Shown: positions 35,871 through 47,483, counted from the first letter of the stretch. The stretch: DNA of 64,000 bases from Rhypophila decipiens (GCA_033297075.1 MU858047.1:186001-250000), one strand, 5' to 3'. A program made the numbers and translations. The notes: generated from the sequence alone by a model not told the origin.

Positions 35871-36401
35871 GACAACCATCCTGAAGTCTGGAGGAGATAT
35901 AAACAGTTTTCCCCTAGAAAAGCATCACCTCTCTTCGATTCACAGGCTCAAAAGGGCCACAAGTGAAATGATATGGAAGTCATGTGCTGCTGCTTCCCAT
36001 CAAGCCCTGCACTCCGTTTGGTCTACACTACGCAAATGAACCGAGGCATCCTCAGCTTTGGGGCCCTCACAGGGCATCATTCGTTGGTTGCCCCAGGAAG
36101 GCCCAGCCTAGTAGCCCTTGAGGCCGAACTTTAGCCCTGTAAGTGAGCTGGAAGAGCGAGAATTTAGCGGGGTAAACCAGACCGATCCGGGGTAACGTAG
36201 CCCGGGGTGCCCAGAGACAGCACGTGCTCACGCTATCATCCCGCGTTCCACCAGCCTAAAACGGTCAGCCATGCATCCACTCTCGCAGAACAGTGTCGCG
36301 TCGCATCGCAACTCGCGATTCAGTGACGGCTGCCTTCACGAGGCTGAACAAATCCCCGACCTTCCATATGGTGACAGCTATGACCACCTCCTATATCGAC
36401 C
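35871..36401. promoter_or_regulatory. Divergent promoter of the AidB-like and ERCC6L2-like genes
   Basis: This 531-bp region lies between two start codons that point away from each other. Visible elements are CCGAGG at 36041-36046 (CCTCGG on the dehydrogenase strand) and an E-box CACGTG at 36221-36226 in a larger palindrome AGCACGTGCT. I cannot tell whether one core promoter serves both directions. Confidence 0.6.
36041..36046 (-). promoter_or_regulatory. CCTCGG element upstream of the AidB-like dehydrogenase
   Basis: The core reads CCTCGG on the dehydrogenase strand, 171 bp before its start codon, within the divergent promoter. It matches the FarA/FarB core. A single hexamer can arise by chance. 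Confidence 0.4.
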
Positions 36402-39400
36402 ATGGCCAGCCGCGCGATAGAGATATCAGACGATGACCACACCGCTTCCGAAGTGGAGATAATCCAGCGCAACCGAACCAAGGCCCCTCCTCCCAAACGT
36501 CGCAAACTGGATGTCGACGGCGAAGATGCAGAAGAAGAAAAGGTAGCCTGGACAGACGACTCGGACAATGAGACCGAGAAGGTCCAACGGCTACGCGCCA
36601 ACCGACGGGCGAACAAACGAGGGCGCAAACCGAAAGTCCAGGGAGCTTCTGGTCCGGCGAGAAAAAGGAAGGATCCCGCCGAACCCGCTGCAGATGAATA
36701 TGCAGAAGCCGAGGCGCCCATCTACCTACGGCAACGCAAGCAGCGGTTTGATGAGGACAGGCAGCTGCTGAAAGATGCAGCTCTCAAGATACCCCCCGAC
36801 TATGGGGATATATACTTCTCTGACGACGAGAGGCTGTCACGACTGGAGGAGCGCCCCAAATTCGACGACAAAAGCGGCATCAAGCCTTGTCGTCCGTACA
36901 AGGACATCGAGCTCGAGCACTCGGCCGGAGTCATTCCTGCGTCCATCGCGCAGTACCTGCGTGACTACCAAATTGTGGGAGTCAGGTTCTTGCACCAGAA
37001 ATTCGTCTACCAAAAGGGGTGTATCCTGGGCGATGACATGGGACTGGGCAAGACGGTGCAGGTGGCCGCTTTCTTGACAGCTGCGTTTGGCAAGACAGGC
37101 GATGAGCGGGATGCCAAGCGGATGAGGAAGATGCGCCGGGCAGGAGACCAGTGGTACCCCCGAGTCCTGATCGTCTGCCCGGGCTCTCTAATCCAAAACT
37201 GGAAGAATGAGCTGAATCGCTGGGGCTGGTGGCACGTCGACCTCTACCACGGCCCAGGACGAGAAGACGTGCTCCAAGCAGCCAAAGCCGGACGAATCGA
37301 AATAATGATAACCACCTACGTCACCTATAAGAAATCCTTCGAGGCAGTCAACACGATAGAATGGGACTGCGTAGTAGCAGACGAGTGCCACGCCATGAAA
37401 GACCGGCGCTCAGAAGTCACGCGCACAATGGACCAGATCAACTCCCTCTGCCGAATCGGCCTCACGGGAACAGCCATCCAAAACAAGTACGAAGAGCTCT
37501 GGACCCTCCTCAACTGGACCAACCCGGGCCACTTTGGCACCCTGGCAGAATGGTACAACACCATCACCAAACCGCTAACAGTCGGCCAGTCCCACGACGC
37601 AACCCTCAAACAACTCAGCATAGCCCGCACAACGGCAAAGAAACTAGTCCAAAACCTCCTCCCCGAATTCTTCCTCCGCCGGATGAAGACACTTATCGCA
37701 GACCAGCTCCCCAAAAAATCCGACAAGGTAGTCTTCTGCCCCCTGACCCAAATCCAACAAGAAGCCTACTCCAACTTTCTCGCCGGCCCCCAAGTCTCCA
37801 TCATAAATTCCGTCTCCAACCCCTGTGAATGCAACTCGGGCATCAAAAGAGGCTGGTGCTGCCACAAATTCCTCCCCTCCGACGACCCCCAGATAAAAAA
37901 GCCCTGGATGTCCATAGTCTTCCCAACAATCGTGACCCTCCAGAAACTAGCAAACCACCTAACCCTGCTAATCCCCTCCTCCTCCGACCCATCGGACAAA
38001 CAAAAATCCGAACTAGCCACCCTAGAGACCTGCGTGCCCTCAGAGTGGGAATCTCTCTACCTCAACCGCGACAGCATGCTCAACCTCTCGAACCCGGAAT
38101 TCTGCGGCAAGTGGAAGGTTCTCAAAAAGCTCCTCCGCTTCTGGCACGAGAACGGGGACAAAGTGCTCGTCTTTTCCCACAGCGTGCGGCTCCTCCGCAT
38201 CCTGCAGCATCTCTTCCACAACACGAGCTACAACGTGAGCTTCCTCGACGGATCCCTGAGTTACGTGGACCGCCAGCAGGTGGTGGACGACTTCAACTCT
38301 GACCCGGCCCAATTTGTGTTTTTAATCTCGACAAAGGCAGGCGGGGTGGGTCTAAACATCACCTCCGCCAACAAGGTGGTTATTTTCGACCCCCACTGGA
38401 ACCCCTCGTACGACCTGCAAGCGCAGGACCGAGCATATCGTATCGGGCAGGTTCGAGATGTCGATGTCTTTCGGTTAGTTTCAGCAGGGACGATAGAGGA
38501 GATTGTATATGCCAGGCAGATATACAAACAGCAGCAGGCGAATATAGGGTACAATGCGTCCAACGAACGTCGGTATTTTAAGGGCGTGCAGCAGGACAAG
38601 AGCCGCAAGGGCGAGATTTTTGGGCTGAGCAACTTGTTTGCCTTTGAGAGGGACCAGGTTGTGCTGAGGGAGATTGTGAACAAGACTAATGTTGCTGAGG
38701 CGAGGGCTGGGGTTCATTTGGCGGATTTGGAGACGGAGGGGTTGTTGGAGGGAGACGAGCATGTCAACCAGGAAGAAGATGGTGGGGGGGAGGATGATGA
38801 GGTTGGGGGGATGAGTCAACTTGCCAAAATCTTGACAAGTGAAGACCAGGAGGGCGCTGTTTCTGCTGTTATTGGGGCGGGAGCAAGTAAAAAGAAACCA
38901 AAGAGCGATGCTGTTGCTGCGATTCTTGCCAGTGCCGGGGTGGAATATACACATGAGAATTCCGAGGTTATCGGGACGAGTAAAGTCGAGGCTCAGTTGT
39001 CGAAAAAGGCTGAGCTCGCGGCCGTCTTGAACTCGGCGGGGAGTCAGGGGATTGTTGACCAGACCTTGTTTGCTCCTAGTGATGAGGAGTTGGACGATGA
39101 TGAGGAGGAGGAGGAGGAGGAGGATCTATCTGATTCAGCCGATGAGGGCGGAGAAGAAGAAGATGATGATGGTGGTGGCCACGGGAGTGAGTCGGGCCGT
39201 AAGAAAGGCAAGAAGAACAAGAAAAAAAGGGGCATGAGAATGCACTACAGGTTCCGTCCACCGGAGCAGGTCATGAGGAGGCAGTTTTGTTCCATGGCCA
39301 AAGAGTTTGGCTTCTCGAGCGTGACTGACTTTGCGCTTGTGGTGGAGAGCTGGACCCAGGAGCAGCGGAGAAACTGTCTCGACGCGTTTTATCGAGCGCG

Positions 39401-39716
39401 GGAGGTCAAGCTGCTTGAGAAGGAGATTGAGAAGATTGTCAACAAGGACAAGAAGATCAAGGCGTTGAGGGGCGTTGGGCTAAATAATGCCGCCATCAAG
39501 AGGGAGACGGGATCACCGGCTGTGTCGACATCTGCGGTGGGAGGAGAGAAAGAATTGACAGGGGCCGCGGAAGGGGGAGACGGTGGCGAAGGTGTGAAAG
39601 TCAAGGCTGAGAATGGAACTGCCAATGGAAATGACAAGGCCGAAGCGAATAAGAAGCGCACTTCCTTGATTTTCCTCGACGACGACGACGATGATGAAGA
39701 GGATGACGAGCTATGA
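36402..39716 (+). CDS. ERCC6L2-like SNF2-family DNA-dependent ATPase
   Basis: A single exon encodes 1104 residues. The SNF2 ATPase core has Walker A GDDMGLGKT (210-218), the DECH box (327-330), LTGTAIQN (about 354-361), STKAGGVGLN (about 643-652) and QDRAYRIGQ (675-683). Between the two lobes is a cysteine-rich loop CECNSGIKRGWCCH (475-488) that could hold a metal ion; I recall this loop from fungal members of the family. The N-terminus is acidic and basic by turns. The C-terminus has long Asp/Glu tracts, a Lys-rich segment and a conserved block RMHYRFRPPEQVMRRQFC near 946. The lobe arrangement and C-terminal block fit ERCC6L2/Rad26-like translocases, implicated in transcription-linked repair and end joining. 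Nuclear action is inferred from basic stretches such as PKRRK. It converges with isocitrate lyase. Confidence 0.9.
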   Translation: MASRAIEISDDDHTASEVEIIQRNRTKAPPPKRRKLDVDGEDAEEEKVAWTDDSDNETEKVQRLRANRRANKRGRKPKVQGASGPARKRKDPAEPAADEYAEAEAPIYLRQRKQRFDEDRQLLKDAALKIPPDYGDIYFSDDERLSRLEERPKFDDKSGIKPCRPYKDIELEHSAGVIPASIAQYLRDYQIVGVRFLHQKFVYQKGCILGDDMGLGKTVQVAAFLTAAFGKTGDERDAKRMRKMRRAGDQWYPRVLIVCPGSLIQNWKNELNRWGWWHVDLYHGPGREDVLQAAKAGRIEIMITTYVTYKKSFEAVNTIEWDCVVADECHAMKDRRSEVTRTMDQINSLCRIGLTGTAIQNKYEELWTLLNWTNPGHFGTLAEWYNTITKPLTVGQSHDATLKQLSIARTTAKKLVQNLLPEFFLRRMKTLIADQLPKKSDKVVFCPLTQIQQEAYSNFLAGPQVSIINSVSNPCECNSGIKRGWCCHKFLPSDDPQIKKPWMSIVFPTIVTLQKLANHLTLLIPSSSDPSDKQKSELATLETCVPSEWESLYLNRDSMLNLSNPEFCGKWKVLKKLLRFWHENGDKVLVFSHSVRLLRILQHLFHNTSYNVSFLDGSLSYVDRQQVVDDFNSDPAQFVFLISTKAGGVGLNITSANKVVIFDPHWNPSYDLQAQDRAYRIGQVRDVDVFRLVSAGTIEEIVYARQIYKQQQANIGYNASNERRYFKGVQQDKSRKGEIFGLSNLFAFERDQVVLREIVNKTNVAEARAGVHLADLETEGLLEGDEHVNQEEDGGGEDDEVGGMSQLAKILTSEDQEGAVSAVIGAGASKKKPKSDAVAAILASAGVEYTHENSEVIGTSKVEAQLSKKAELAAVLNSAGSQGIVDQTLFAPSDEELDDDEEEEEEEDLSDSADEGGEEEDDDGGGHGSESGRKKGKKNKKKRGMRMHYRFRPPEQVMRRQFCSMAKEFGFSSVTDFALVVESWTQEQRRNCLDAFYRAREVKLLEKEIEKIVNKDKKIKALRGVGLNNAAIKRETGSPAVSTSAVGGEKELTGAAEGGDGGEGVKVKAENGTANGNDKAEANKKRTSLIFLDDDDDDEEDDEL

Positions 39717-40067
39717 TATAGTGGCTATTGGCTTTGCTTGGTGTTGTTCGCCAAGTATTTAACGGCGCGTTCATATAAGATACCCTGGGTTTTCCTTATA
39801 GTTGCATTCAATGTCTGTGGAGTCAGGAGCCTCAACATTGCACTTCGGAACCATCTGGGCCAGGCATAAGATGTGTGAAACGTTAACGACAATGTATATT
39901 CATATACTCCCAACATGTCCGACAAATAAAGAAAATATTTTATAGCCAAAAGAGGGCCGGGAATATGGAAGAAAGAAAAAAACACAAGCGAAAAGCTAAA
40001 CAACATGCACAATATCCAAAGAGTCCCATCCGTTCTCTCTTACACACAACACACCCATCACGTCTCC
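39717..40067. other. Convergent 3' spacer
   Basis: This 351-bp region between the ERCC6L2-like and isocitrate lyase stop codons holds both 3' UTRs. I see no gene. Confidence 0.55.
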
Positions 40068-41903
40068 TTAATGGAACTGATCCTCAGTAACACCCTTGCC
40101 CATGGCGCTTGTGCTCGAGATACCACCAGTGACCATCTTCTGCAGCTCATCCACGTAGTTAGCACCGCTCCACTTCTGGTGCTTGACCACGTCGACGCCG
40201 AGCTCCATCTCGGGCTCTTGGACAAGCTCGCCGTAGGCGCGCATGCCGATCTGAGAGTAAGCACGCGCGAAGCGGTCGCTGATGAGCGCCGTTGTGTGCA
40301 GACCCGCGAGGGTGATGAACTGCCAGCAGTAGCCGAGCTTGGCCAGGCGGCGGATATAAGTCTCTTGCTCCTCGCGGGGCATGGCCGTCTTCCAGTTGAA
40401 CGAGGGCGACAGGTTGTAGGCGAGTCTGGAGGGTAGTTGTTAGTAAAAGCCCAAGATACTTTACAGAGGGACAATTCGACTTACTTTTGCTCGGGCCAGA
40501 CAGCGTGGACGCCCTTGGCAAACTCCTCGGCCTGCTTGTAGTCGGGCAGCTTGCTCTCCATCCAGATGGCGTCGCAGTAGGGCGCATAGGCGATGGCGCG
40601 GTTGATGCTGCAGTCGCAGCCGCCCTGGAGGCGGTAGTAGCCCTCGCGGGTACGGGGAGCGTCCCAGTCAAAGAAGATGTCGCGGCCGAGGATGCCACGG
40701 GCAATGGCGCGCGCCTCACGGTTGCTCAGCATCTTGCCGTTGACCGAGTCGCGGTACTTTTGGGCGCGGGCCTTGGCGTCGTTGGAACCGGTGGCCAGGA
40801 TGGCATCGACAACGGCGTCGTCGAAGCGCTTGAGCTTGGCCGAGGCCATCCACGCGTCCTCGATGGCCTGGAGCTGCTCACCGGTCTTGCCCTCGCGCTC
40901 GGCCTTCATCATCAGCTCCGAGAGGGGCTGGAGATCGGGGTTGGTGCTGCCCATGATGAAAGCGTGGTCGCGGGGGTCGATGGTGGTGGTGATGAGGGTG
41001 GCGGCCTCGGCGTCGGTACGGGCAATGGCCAAGAGATTGCTGCCCATGATGTCGGCCTGGGCACGGATGGCCACAAGACGGTTGATGTGCTCGCTGATGG
41101 GCACCAAGACCTTGCCGGCCATGTGGCCGCACTTCTTGGTTCCCGGGGCCTGGTCCTCGATGTGAATACCGGCCGCGCCCTTCTCGATAAAGAGCTTGGT
41201 GAGCTTCATGACAGCCGTCAGACCGCCGTGACCGGTATCGGCATCGGCGATGATGGGCCGCAGGTAGTCGACGTTGGCGAGCTTGGATCGTTGCGAGGCA
41301 GGAGTAGACAGGCGTTCTTGGCGCTGCTTGCGGTCGTGGAAGAGCTGGGCCATGAAGAGGTGAGACACCTTGTTGGGCACCGTGGTCTAAGGGTCATGAT
41401 GGTCAGTATGGGTATTGGGCATCTGTGCAATTGCGATTGGAAGCTCACGTAGGGGTAATCAGCCAGATCAGGGCCGGGCTCGTCCGAGGACGAAGCTGTC
41501 GACGATGATTGCCAGCCCGAGACGTAGACGGTATCTAGGTACTTGGCCATCTGGGTGACCATTGTTGGCTCGAGGCAGCCATATGTGTAGCTCGCATCCT
41601 TGTTCTACATTTAGACATTTCTGGTCAGTTTCATGATTCTTGGCTCAGTAGAGGTTGGTATTGTAGACTCACCTGGAACCGGTTCTCGAGGATGTTCCAC
41701 AGCTTCTTTGCAAGCACATCGCTGGGGTACTGGATCTTGAGGTTTCCTCTCTTGTTGACAATCTGCTCGGCAGTGAACGGTCTCTTTGTGTACCGCCATC
41801 TGGGCTCGCTCCACCACTTCTTGACCTCGGCCACCTCTTGTGCGAAAAGCTCGTCCTCCCGGCTGGCGTCCACGGCGGGATTAAGCATGTTGTTGGCAGC
41901 CAT
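40068..41903 (-). CDS. icl1: Isocitrate lyase (glyoxylate cycle)
   Basis: Exons (minus) 41903-41673, 41604-41449, 41386-40485 and 40425-40068 give 548 residues, the usual fungal length. The enzyme splits isocitrate into succinate and glyoxylate, allowing growth on acetate or fatty acids. The active-site signature KKCGH is at 213-217 with catalytic C215. Other conserved segments are [25 protein letters not shown] and NLSPSFNW. N-terminus [12 protein letters not shown] and C-terminus KGVTEDQFH closely follow the Neurospora acu-3 product. The terminal tripeptide QFH is not a standard PTS1, so entry into peroxisomes, if it occurs, would need another route. CCGAGG at 41989-41994 (CCTCGG on the gene strand) lies 86 bp upstream and fits FarA/FarB control; CACGTG is at 41942-41947. 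Confidence 0.97.
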
Positions 41904-44292
41904 GTTGGGCAAAAATTTAAAAATCTTACGGGCGTGTGAGGCACGTGGGAGAAACCAAACGGTGTGGAAGACGTTTGGGAGAGTAAGACCGAGGGCGGGA
42001 TATGACCAAGTGGATGGAATGTGTGAGTGTCGGGCTGTTGACAAAGAACAATGGGACTGGTATTGTACAAGAATGCAGAGAAAAGGAAGAAGTGAGGAAG
42101 AAAAGGGGAAGCGAACAGTAAAAAAGAAAAATACGCCCAGATTTACATGATTCAGACCAGAAACACTCCACTCCCCATGCCAGACTTCCTTAGTGTCCCG
42201 GTCCCAGTTCCAGTCACGAGGCAAAGACTGCAGAAGAGGGCAACGGAGCGAGGCTAGAGCCACAGGTACATACAGTCATACACCGGCCGGCTGGTCGACT
42301 TACATGGATGGTCGAGGGGGGAGCTTCGGGATAGATCGGTCTAGCGGCTATTCGGTGTTTTCTCTTTCTGTCCTCGTAGAACACGGGCATGTCATACATG
42401 TTTTCTTACACCACTGATATTTTCTAATATTTATTCGTTCTCTCTAAGACTTTTATCATGTCCATCTTGATGTTTTCTTTTAGTCTCTTCCTGCGATTTT
42501 TGATCTTTTGATCATCACCGCCACTGCAGTTTCCTTGTTGTCTGGTTCTCGAAGCAGAGCATGGCGTATGCCCAGCGTGCCATGGCTTCCGAAAAAGGAA
42601 ACAAGGGCATCATTGACAATTGGAGACGATCCCCTTGAACCGAAACTTGTAATTCTTCGCCCCTCCGGTACGCATTACCCCCCATATTTCATACCGAATT
42701 ACACGGCGGCAGACCCCTTTTCCCCACAGTCGCAGCGGATGCTCCCCCATTCATGCCCACAAACCCTGCGTTGGACCGAGTTACCGAATGCCGGTGGGAT
42801 TGCGATCACGGCGCAGGCAACGGGATTATGGACGAAAAGAAATCGTCTTGGCCTGTTTGGACCGGGTCATGATGATGAACTGGATTTCATCACGATACAG
42901 GAAGACTTGCATAAACGCCGCTTCTGCTTGTAATACGTATTTGGACCTGTATTGTCCAATCGGCAAAGCCCCTCCCCCGCATAGCACCAAGGATATGAGA
43001 TGGATGTGCAAGGTCAGTTGGGACAAACTTCTTGTCTGGTATCATGTTTGTTATAAAAGAGCCATTGAATCTCTGCTTGCAGCTTGCACTGGTTTCATTG
43101 TTGAGTACTCTTGAGAGCTTGAGCAGCTCAAAGGCCGCCGCTGCTTCATGTTTGTCTCAATTGGCATGTGAAAAAAATATCAGTGCAAAAAAGGAAACAT
43201 GATGAATGCGTCATAGGCCGTACCGTCACGCTGTAACCCCACACCCCGCTAGCCCACAACAACCCCGGGGGCCTCGGGGTAGAAGTGGGAGGATTGCGGC
43301 TCCCTCCCACTCCCCAGAACATCGGCAAAACGGCAGCCTGTGATTGGCCGACCCCGACATTTTGGCCGAGGTCAAGTTTATGTCATGAGACAGGAGGGAG
43401 TTTTGTCAGGACAACCAATCGCTGTGATTCCTCACATGGAGAGGCCTGGAACAGGAACAGGAACTGCACGTGCAGACTACACTCTTGTTAGACTGAACTC
43501 ACGAACGACAGCATGAGATGGGAAGAACCGCAATGGGCTAACTAACCTATACGGATATCGGAAGAACCGTTCCTTCACATGTTTGTGGTTTGACTGTCGG
43601 AGTTAAGACGATATATATCTACTCGGCCGGAGCTTCCAGCTGAGGACCCTGATCGGTCTTACTCTTCGCCCGATGTCTTTTCCGCTGTTTTATGCCTTTC
43701 AGGCAACTGATGCCCCGAGAAAACCGTTGGAAGAGAGACCAGCTACAAACTCGTGAGATTCATGAGCTTCTTCTGTTTGATATCATTAACTACCTGGCTG
43801 TCAAGGATATGTGCTGAAGCCACCACTTATGCCAGACTAAACCTGAGGGCATTGCAGAACACACAAAAGATACCAAGAATGTTGCCTGCGTGAAGCATAT
43901 GACCATAGCGGCAATGAGGTCTGATGAGATTAAATCGGAAACATTAATGAATGGTATGTAGCCAAGGGAAAGGAACGACCTAGCTAGGTATAGAGGTATA
44001 AAAGTAAAGAAAGATTGGCATGGGCATGTGTATATCTATGTTGCCCTCCTCCCCCTATTTCTATAATCCACCCGTCGCTCCTCCAACTCCTTTCTTTATC
44101 AAAGGAAACAAGATGTGTGTATGTAGGTGTGTTTATATAGCCGTCATATTAGTTAGCCCTGTTGCGCCTCTTCCTCTCCATCTCTTCACACCAGTAAACA
44201 TTATATACCCTCCCATCACATCCATCTGATTTCTTTTTCTTCCTGCCTACCCTTCCCCAACATCCCCAACACAAGTCTCTTGCAAGACAAGA
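41904..44292. other. Isocitrate lyase promoter and glycosyltransferase 3' region
   Basis: The first few hundred bases hold the isocitrate lyase leader with CACGTG and CCGAGG. The remainder has only short open frames without recognisable domains. I see no RNA gene. Confidence 0.5.
41989..41994 (-). promoter_or_regulatory. CCTCGG element upstream of isocitrate lyase
   Basis: The core CCTCGG on the gene strand is 86 bp before the start codon. This hexamer is the known binding core of the Aspergillus FarA/FarB zinc-cluster activators of fatty-acid catabolism and glyoxylate genes. Its use here is inferred. Confidence 0.45.
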
Positions 44293-47200
44293 CTACCAAG
44301 TAAACATCATCAAGGCCGGATTCAACAGCACCGGCAAGCAAAAGTGACTAATAACCACCGCGGCAAGCGGGTAGATGCTAAACAGCTCGACAATCTTCCA
44401 GTCCCAGGGAAAGACATAATAGCCGCAGATCATCAGCGCCGTGCACGCAAAACAGTACACAAAGGTGAACTTGAACGACTTTAGGATGCGAACGACCTCC
44501 TCGCCGAAATGGACTTCGTCCATTTCTTTTGCCGTAGCGCCCCAGTTCATGTCGATCTCGAAAAAGTGCGACACGATGGCCTGGTTGACGTGGATGGATA
44601 TGCCCCCCAAAAAGATGGTGAACATGGGGATCCATTTGATGTTTTCGAATACTGTTATCAAAAGGTTAGTTCAATGGTCAGAAAATGATTGATGATAAGA
44701 AAGAAGGATGTGACTCACGACCACCAAGCAGCGTCTTCTCACCCAATCGATACCTCAACACAGCAAGCGCAACATTGCCCAGCCCCGTAAAAACAACAAC
44801 AATCGAGACATAAATCGCAAACGAATCAAAGTAAAACTTGTCATACAACCCATAAAACCACCCCGTGATAAAATAATTCGCAATGCTAGTGCACCAGACA
44901 CTCGCAAGCGCATAATAAGTCCCGATATAAGCAAGAATCGTCAGCTTCTTGGCAAGTCCCATGCCGCTAAAGATGAACCTCTTGAACAGCGGCGTGAACG
45001 GCCCCCTGACCAGCCAGAACCGCAAGGGGTGGAACATGAGCTCGTTGCACCCGTATGCGTACTTCTCCCAGCGGGCGAGCTCGTCGTAGACCGTCAGGGA
45101 GACGCCCTCTTTGAAGCCCGAGCCGGTGTAGGCTGCGTAGCGGAGGGAGTAGCCTGCGACTTGGAGACGGAGGGCCATGTCGAAGTCCTCGGATACGTGG
45201 GATTCCGACCAGTACTTCTCGTAGCCGTCTTCGTCGGTGTAGGCTGCTGCGTCCTGGATCGCTTGCCATCTGAGGACTGCGTTGTGGCCGACAAAGGGGC
45301 AGGCGTCGCCTGAGGCTACGGCGAAGGTTATGGCACTGTAGATTAGGTTTGTGAACCAGGTTACTCTGGACACAGAGGCTTGTTAGCTTGGGGAGGGAAT
45401 AGCTGTTGGGTGGAGAAGTGAATAACTTGCCCTTTCTCAAAAAAGGAATCGGTCACGTTCATGACTCCCGACGAGAACTGGATTATGGCCACCTCGGGGC
45501 TCTGCTCCATCTCGCTGGCCGCGTCGAGCAGACAATCCTCGGGGACTCTGGTGTCCGAGTCGATGATGAGGATATAGTCGCCCACGCGGATATTACCATC
45601 GGCCCAGGTACGTCCCTCATCCTCCTCCATGACATCCGTCAGGCACTGGTAGTACGCCGCGTTCTCGTGCTCACTAGTCCACTTGGCATGTCTTTGGATG
45701 TTGCTCAACCTCTCCTCGACACGATTGCTCACGTGCAGCGCGTAGTTCATGTTACTGGCCTTCTTGAATTTGCCTCGTCTGAGGAACTTCTTCTCCCCCT
45801 TTTCGGTATCAGGGCGCGGGTTGTGAGCTGGTCTGGCGACCCAGCCGATATTGTGCTCGTCGTAAAAGTCGCGCCGGGCTTGCGCGTCTTCGTCCGAGAT
45901 GAGCTGCATGCCGTCGTCGTTGACGAAGATGTTGGCCGAGCCGCCTTGCATTTCGTACGTGCTGATGGCGGCCTTGAGAGACATGACAGTTGGCTTAATG
46001 ACGGCTGACAGACCTTCCTTGTAGACAGGCATCTGGATGGTGACGTGCGGGAGAGCGTCCATGGTGCGTTGGAGACGACGGGGAGGCTTGCCGCTGTAGT
46101 ATTTGCTGTTGTTGCAGACGGCCGAGATTGGGCCCAGGATTTGGAAGACGTTGCCGACGAGAGATTGAAAGAAGAACTGTTTCGGTCTGTTAGCTCCTAT
46201 TGCTCTTCCCGGCAGTCAAGAGGAATCCTTACCAAGCTGACGAAGAAGTGCACAGGCGATACCGTTATTAACGCCCATCTGACATAGCTCCCATCTACCG
46301 CACTTTGCAAAGCCAATGACCTCCACCCGATGCCCAGACAGGTGATGCAGAGTGCCAGTGTCATGGCCACACAGCCTGCGCTCTCCAGCCTGACAGGCCT
46401 GCGCTCTCTATTAAGAGCCTCCTCCAACGCGGCCGGATCGATCTCGTCGACTCCAACCATAGGTCCCTTGCCCTTCTCATCGGGTGAGGCGGGAGTCTCG
46501 TCGCCAGACGGCGCGCCGGCGCCATCTCCAGTACCCCAGACCAACTCGATGAGTTTCCGCTCCATATTCTGCGCCCGCTCCATCAACCTGCCAGGCTCAT
46601 CCTCCCAGACGACCAAAATGCCCGCGTCCTCAATGAAGGCCGCGAAGTGGTGAAGCTGGCCATTGGGCAGGGCCGTCATGGTAGGCAGGATCTGCACTCG
46701 TAGCCCATCGGCAAGGGGCACATAGTCGATTCCTAGTTCGGACCTGGCAGTGATGGAATCGAGAATGGTGCGAATCACGGGCGTGTTGACAGTCATGGCG
46801 CAGCGGACGTTCATTTGCGTCACCATGTCAAACAAGGACCCCGGGATGGCAGCCATTTGCGGTGGGCAGCAGGTAAAGCTTCCTCTTTCTTTCTTCAGCA
46901 CGACCCCCTCGTAGGGGTCCATTCCCGTGGCATATTGCTTCCGAAGGAGCTGCTCGTAGAGATGGTTGACCATCATGTCGCTGCGGATATCAACGATGGT
47001 CCCCATGTCGTCATTGCGCGAGTCGCCGGCCGGGAAGATGGAGTGCCGAGAAGATGTTGCTCGGTTGCGTGACTGTGCTCTTGATTTGCTCTTGCTTGAC
47101 CGAATCGTTGCCGCGTCTGACGAGTCCCTGTTGACTCGTCGTCCTTCCCTTCCTGCGGCATCGTTTGCGGACAGGTATGCTCTGTCTTCTCTCGCGTCGG

Positions 47201-47483
47201 ACGGGGCACTGCTGCCCGGTGTTGATGTGCCATGATGGCCAGAGCCGGACGGGCGGTGGTTGGGCGGAGCAACAATGGAAGGAGGGCCTGTGAGAGTTGG
47301 ACGAGGAGGAGGAGGAGGGTGTGTTGACGAAAGAGCAGAAGTCCGTGACTGCTGCTTCTTCCGGGGTGAGGGCTGTTTTCGCTCTGGCGTTGCCTTTTCT
47401 GAAAGCTCAACTGACTCCCTCTTCTCCTGAGAACTCGACTCGGCCACCGTGGCCGGCGTGAAGTAGCCCTTGAATGCCTTCAT
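44293..47483 (-). CDS. GT2 family membrane glycosyltransferase (cellulose/chitin-synthase-like)
   Basis: Exons (minus) 47483-46233, 46176-45431, 45365-44719 and 44651-44293 encode exactly 1000 residues. The first about 170 residues are Pro/Ser-rich and disordered, then a folded region (about 170-330), then membrane segments at about 371-392 and 400-430. The GT2 domain shows VNDDG (502-506), DSDTR (623-627), SED (724-726) and ELARWEKYAYG (761-771), an equivalent of the processive QxxRW motif. Several more membrane spans fill the C-terminus (about 800-1000). This layout fits a plasma-membrane enzyme making a wall or capsule polysaccharide. The polymer is unknown; fungal CelA/Tft1-like and ZtGT2-like enzymes are the candidates I considered. 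Intron 2 uses a GC donor (GCAAGT at 45430), which restores FFEKG-VTWFTN; reading through it would break the frame. Confidence 0.88.
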
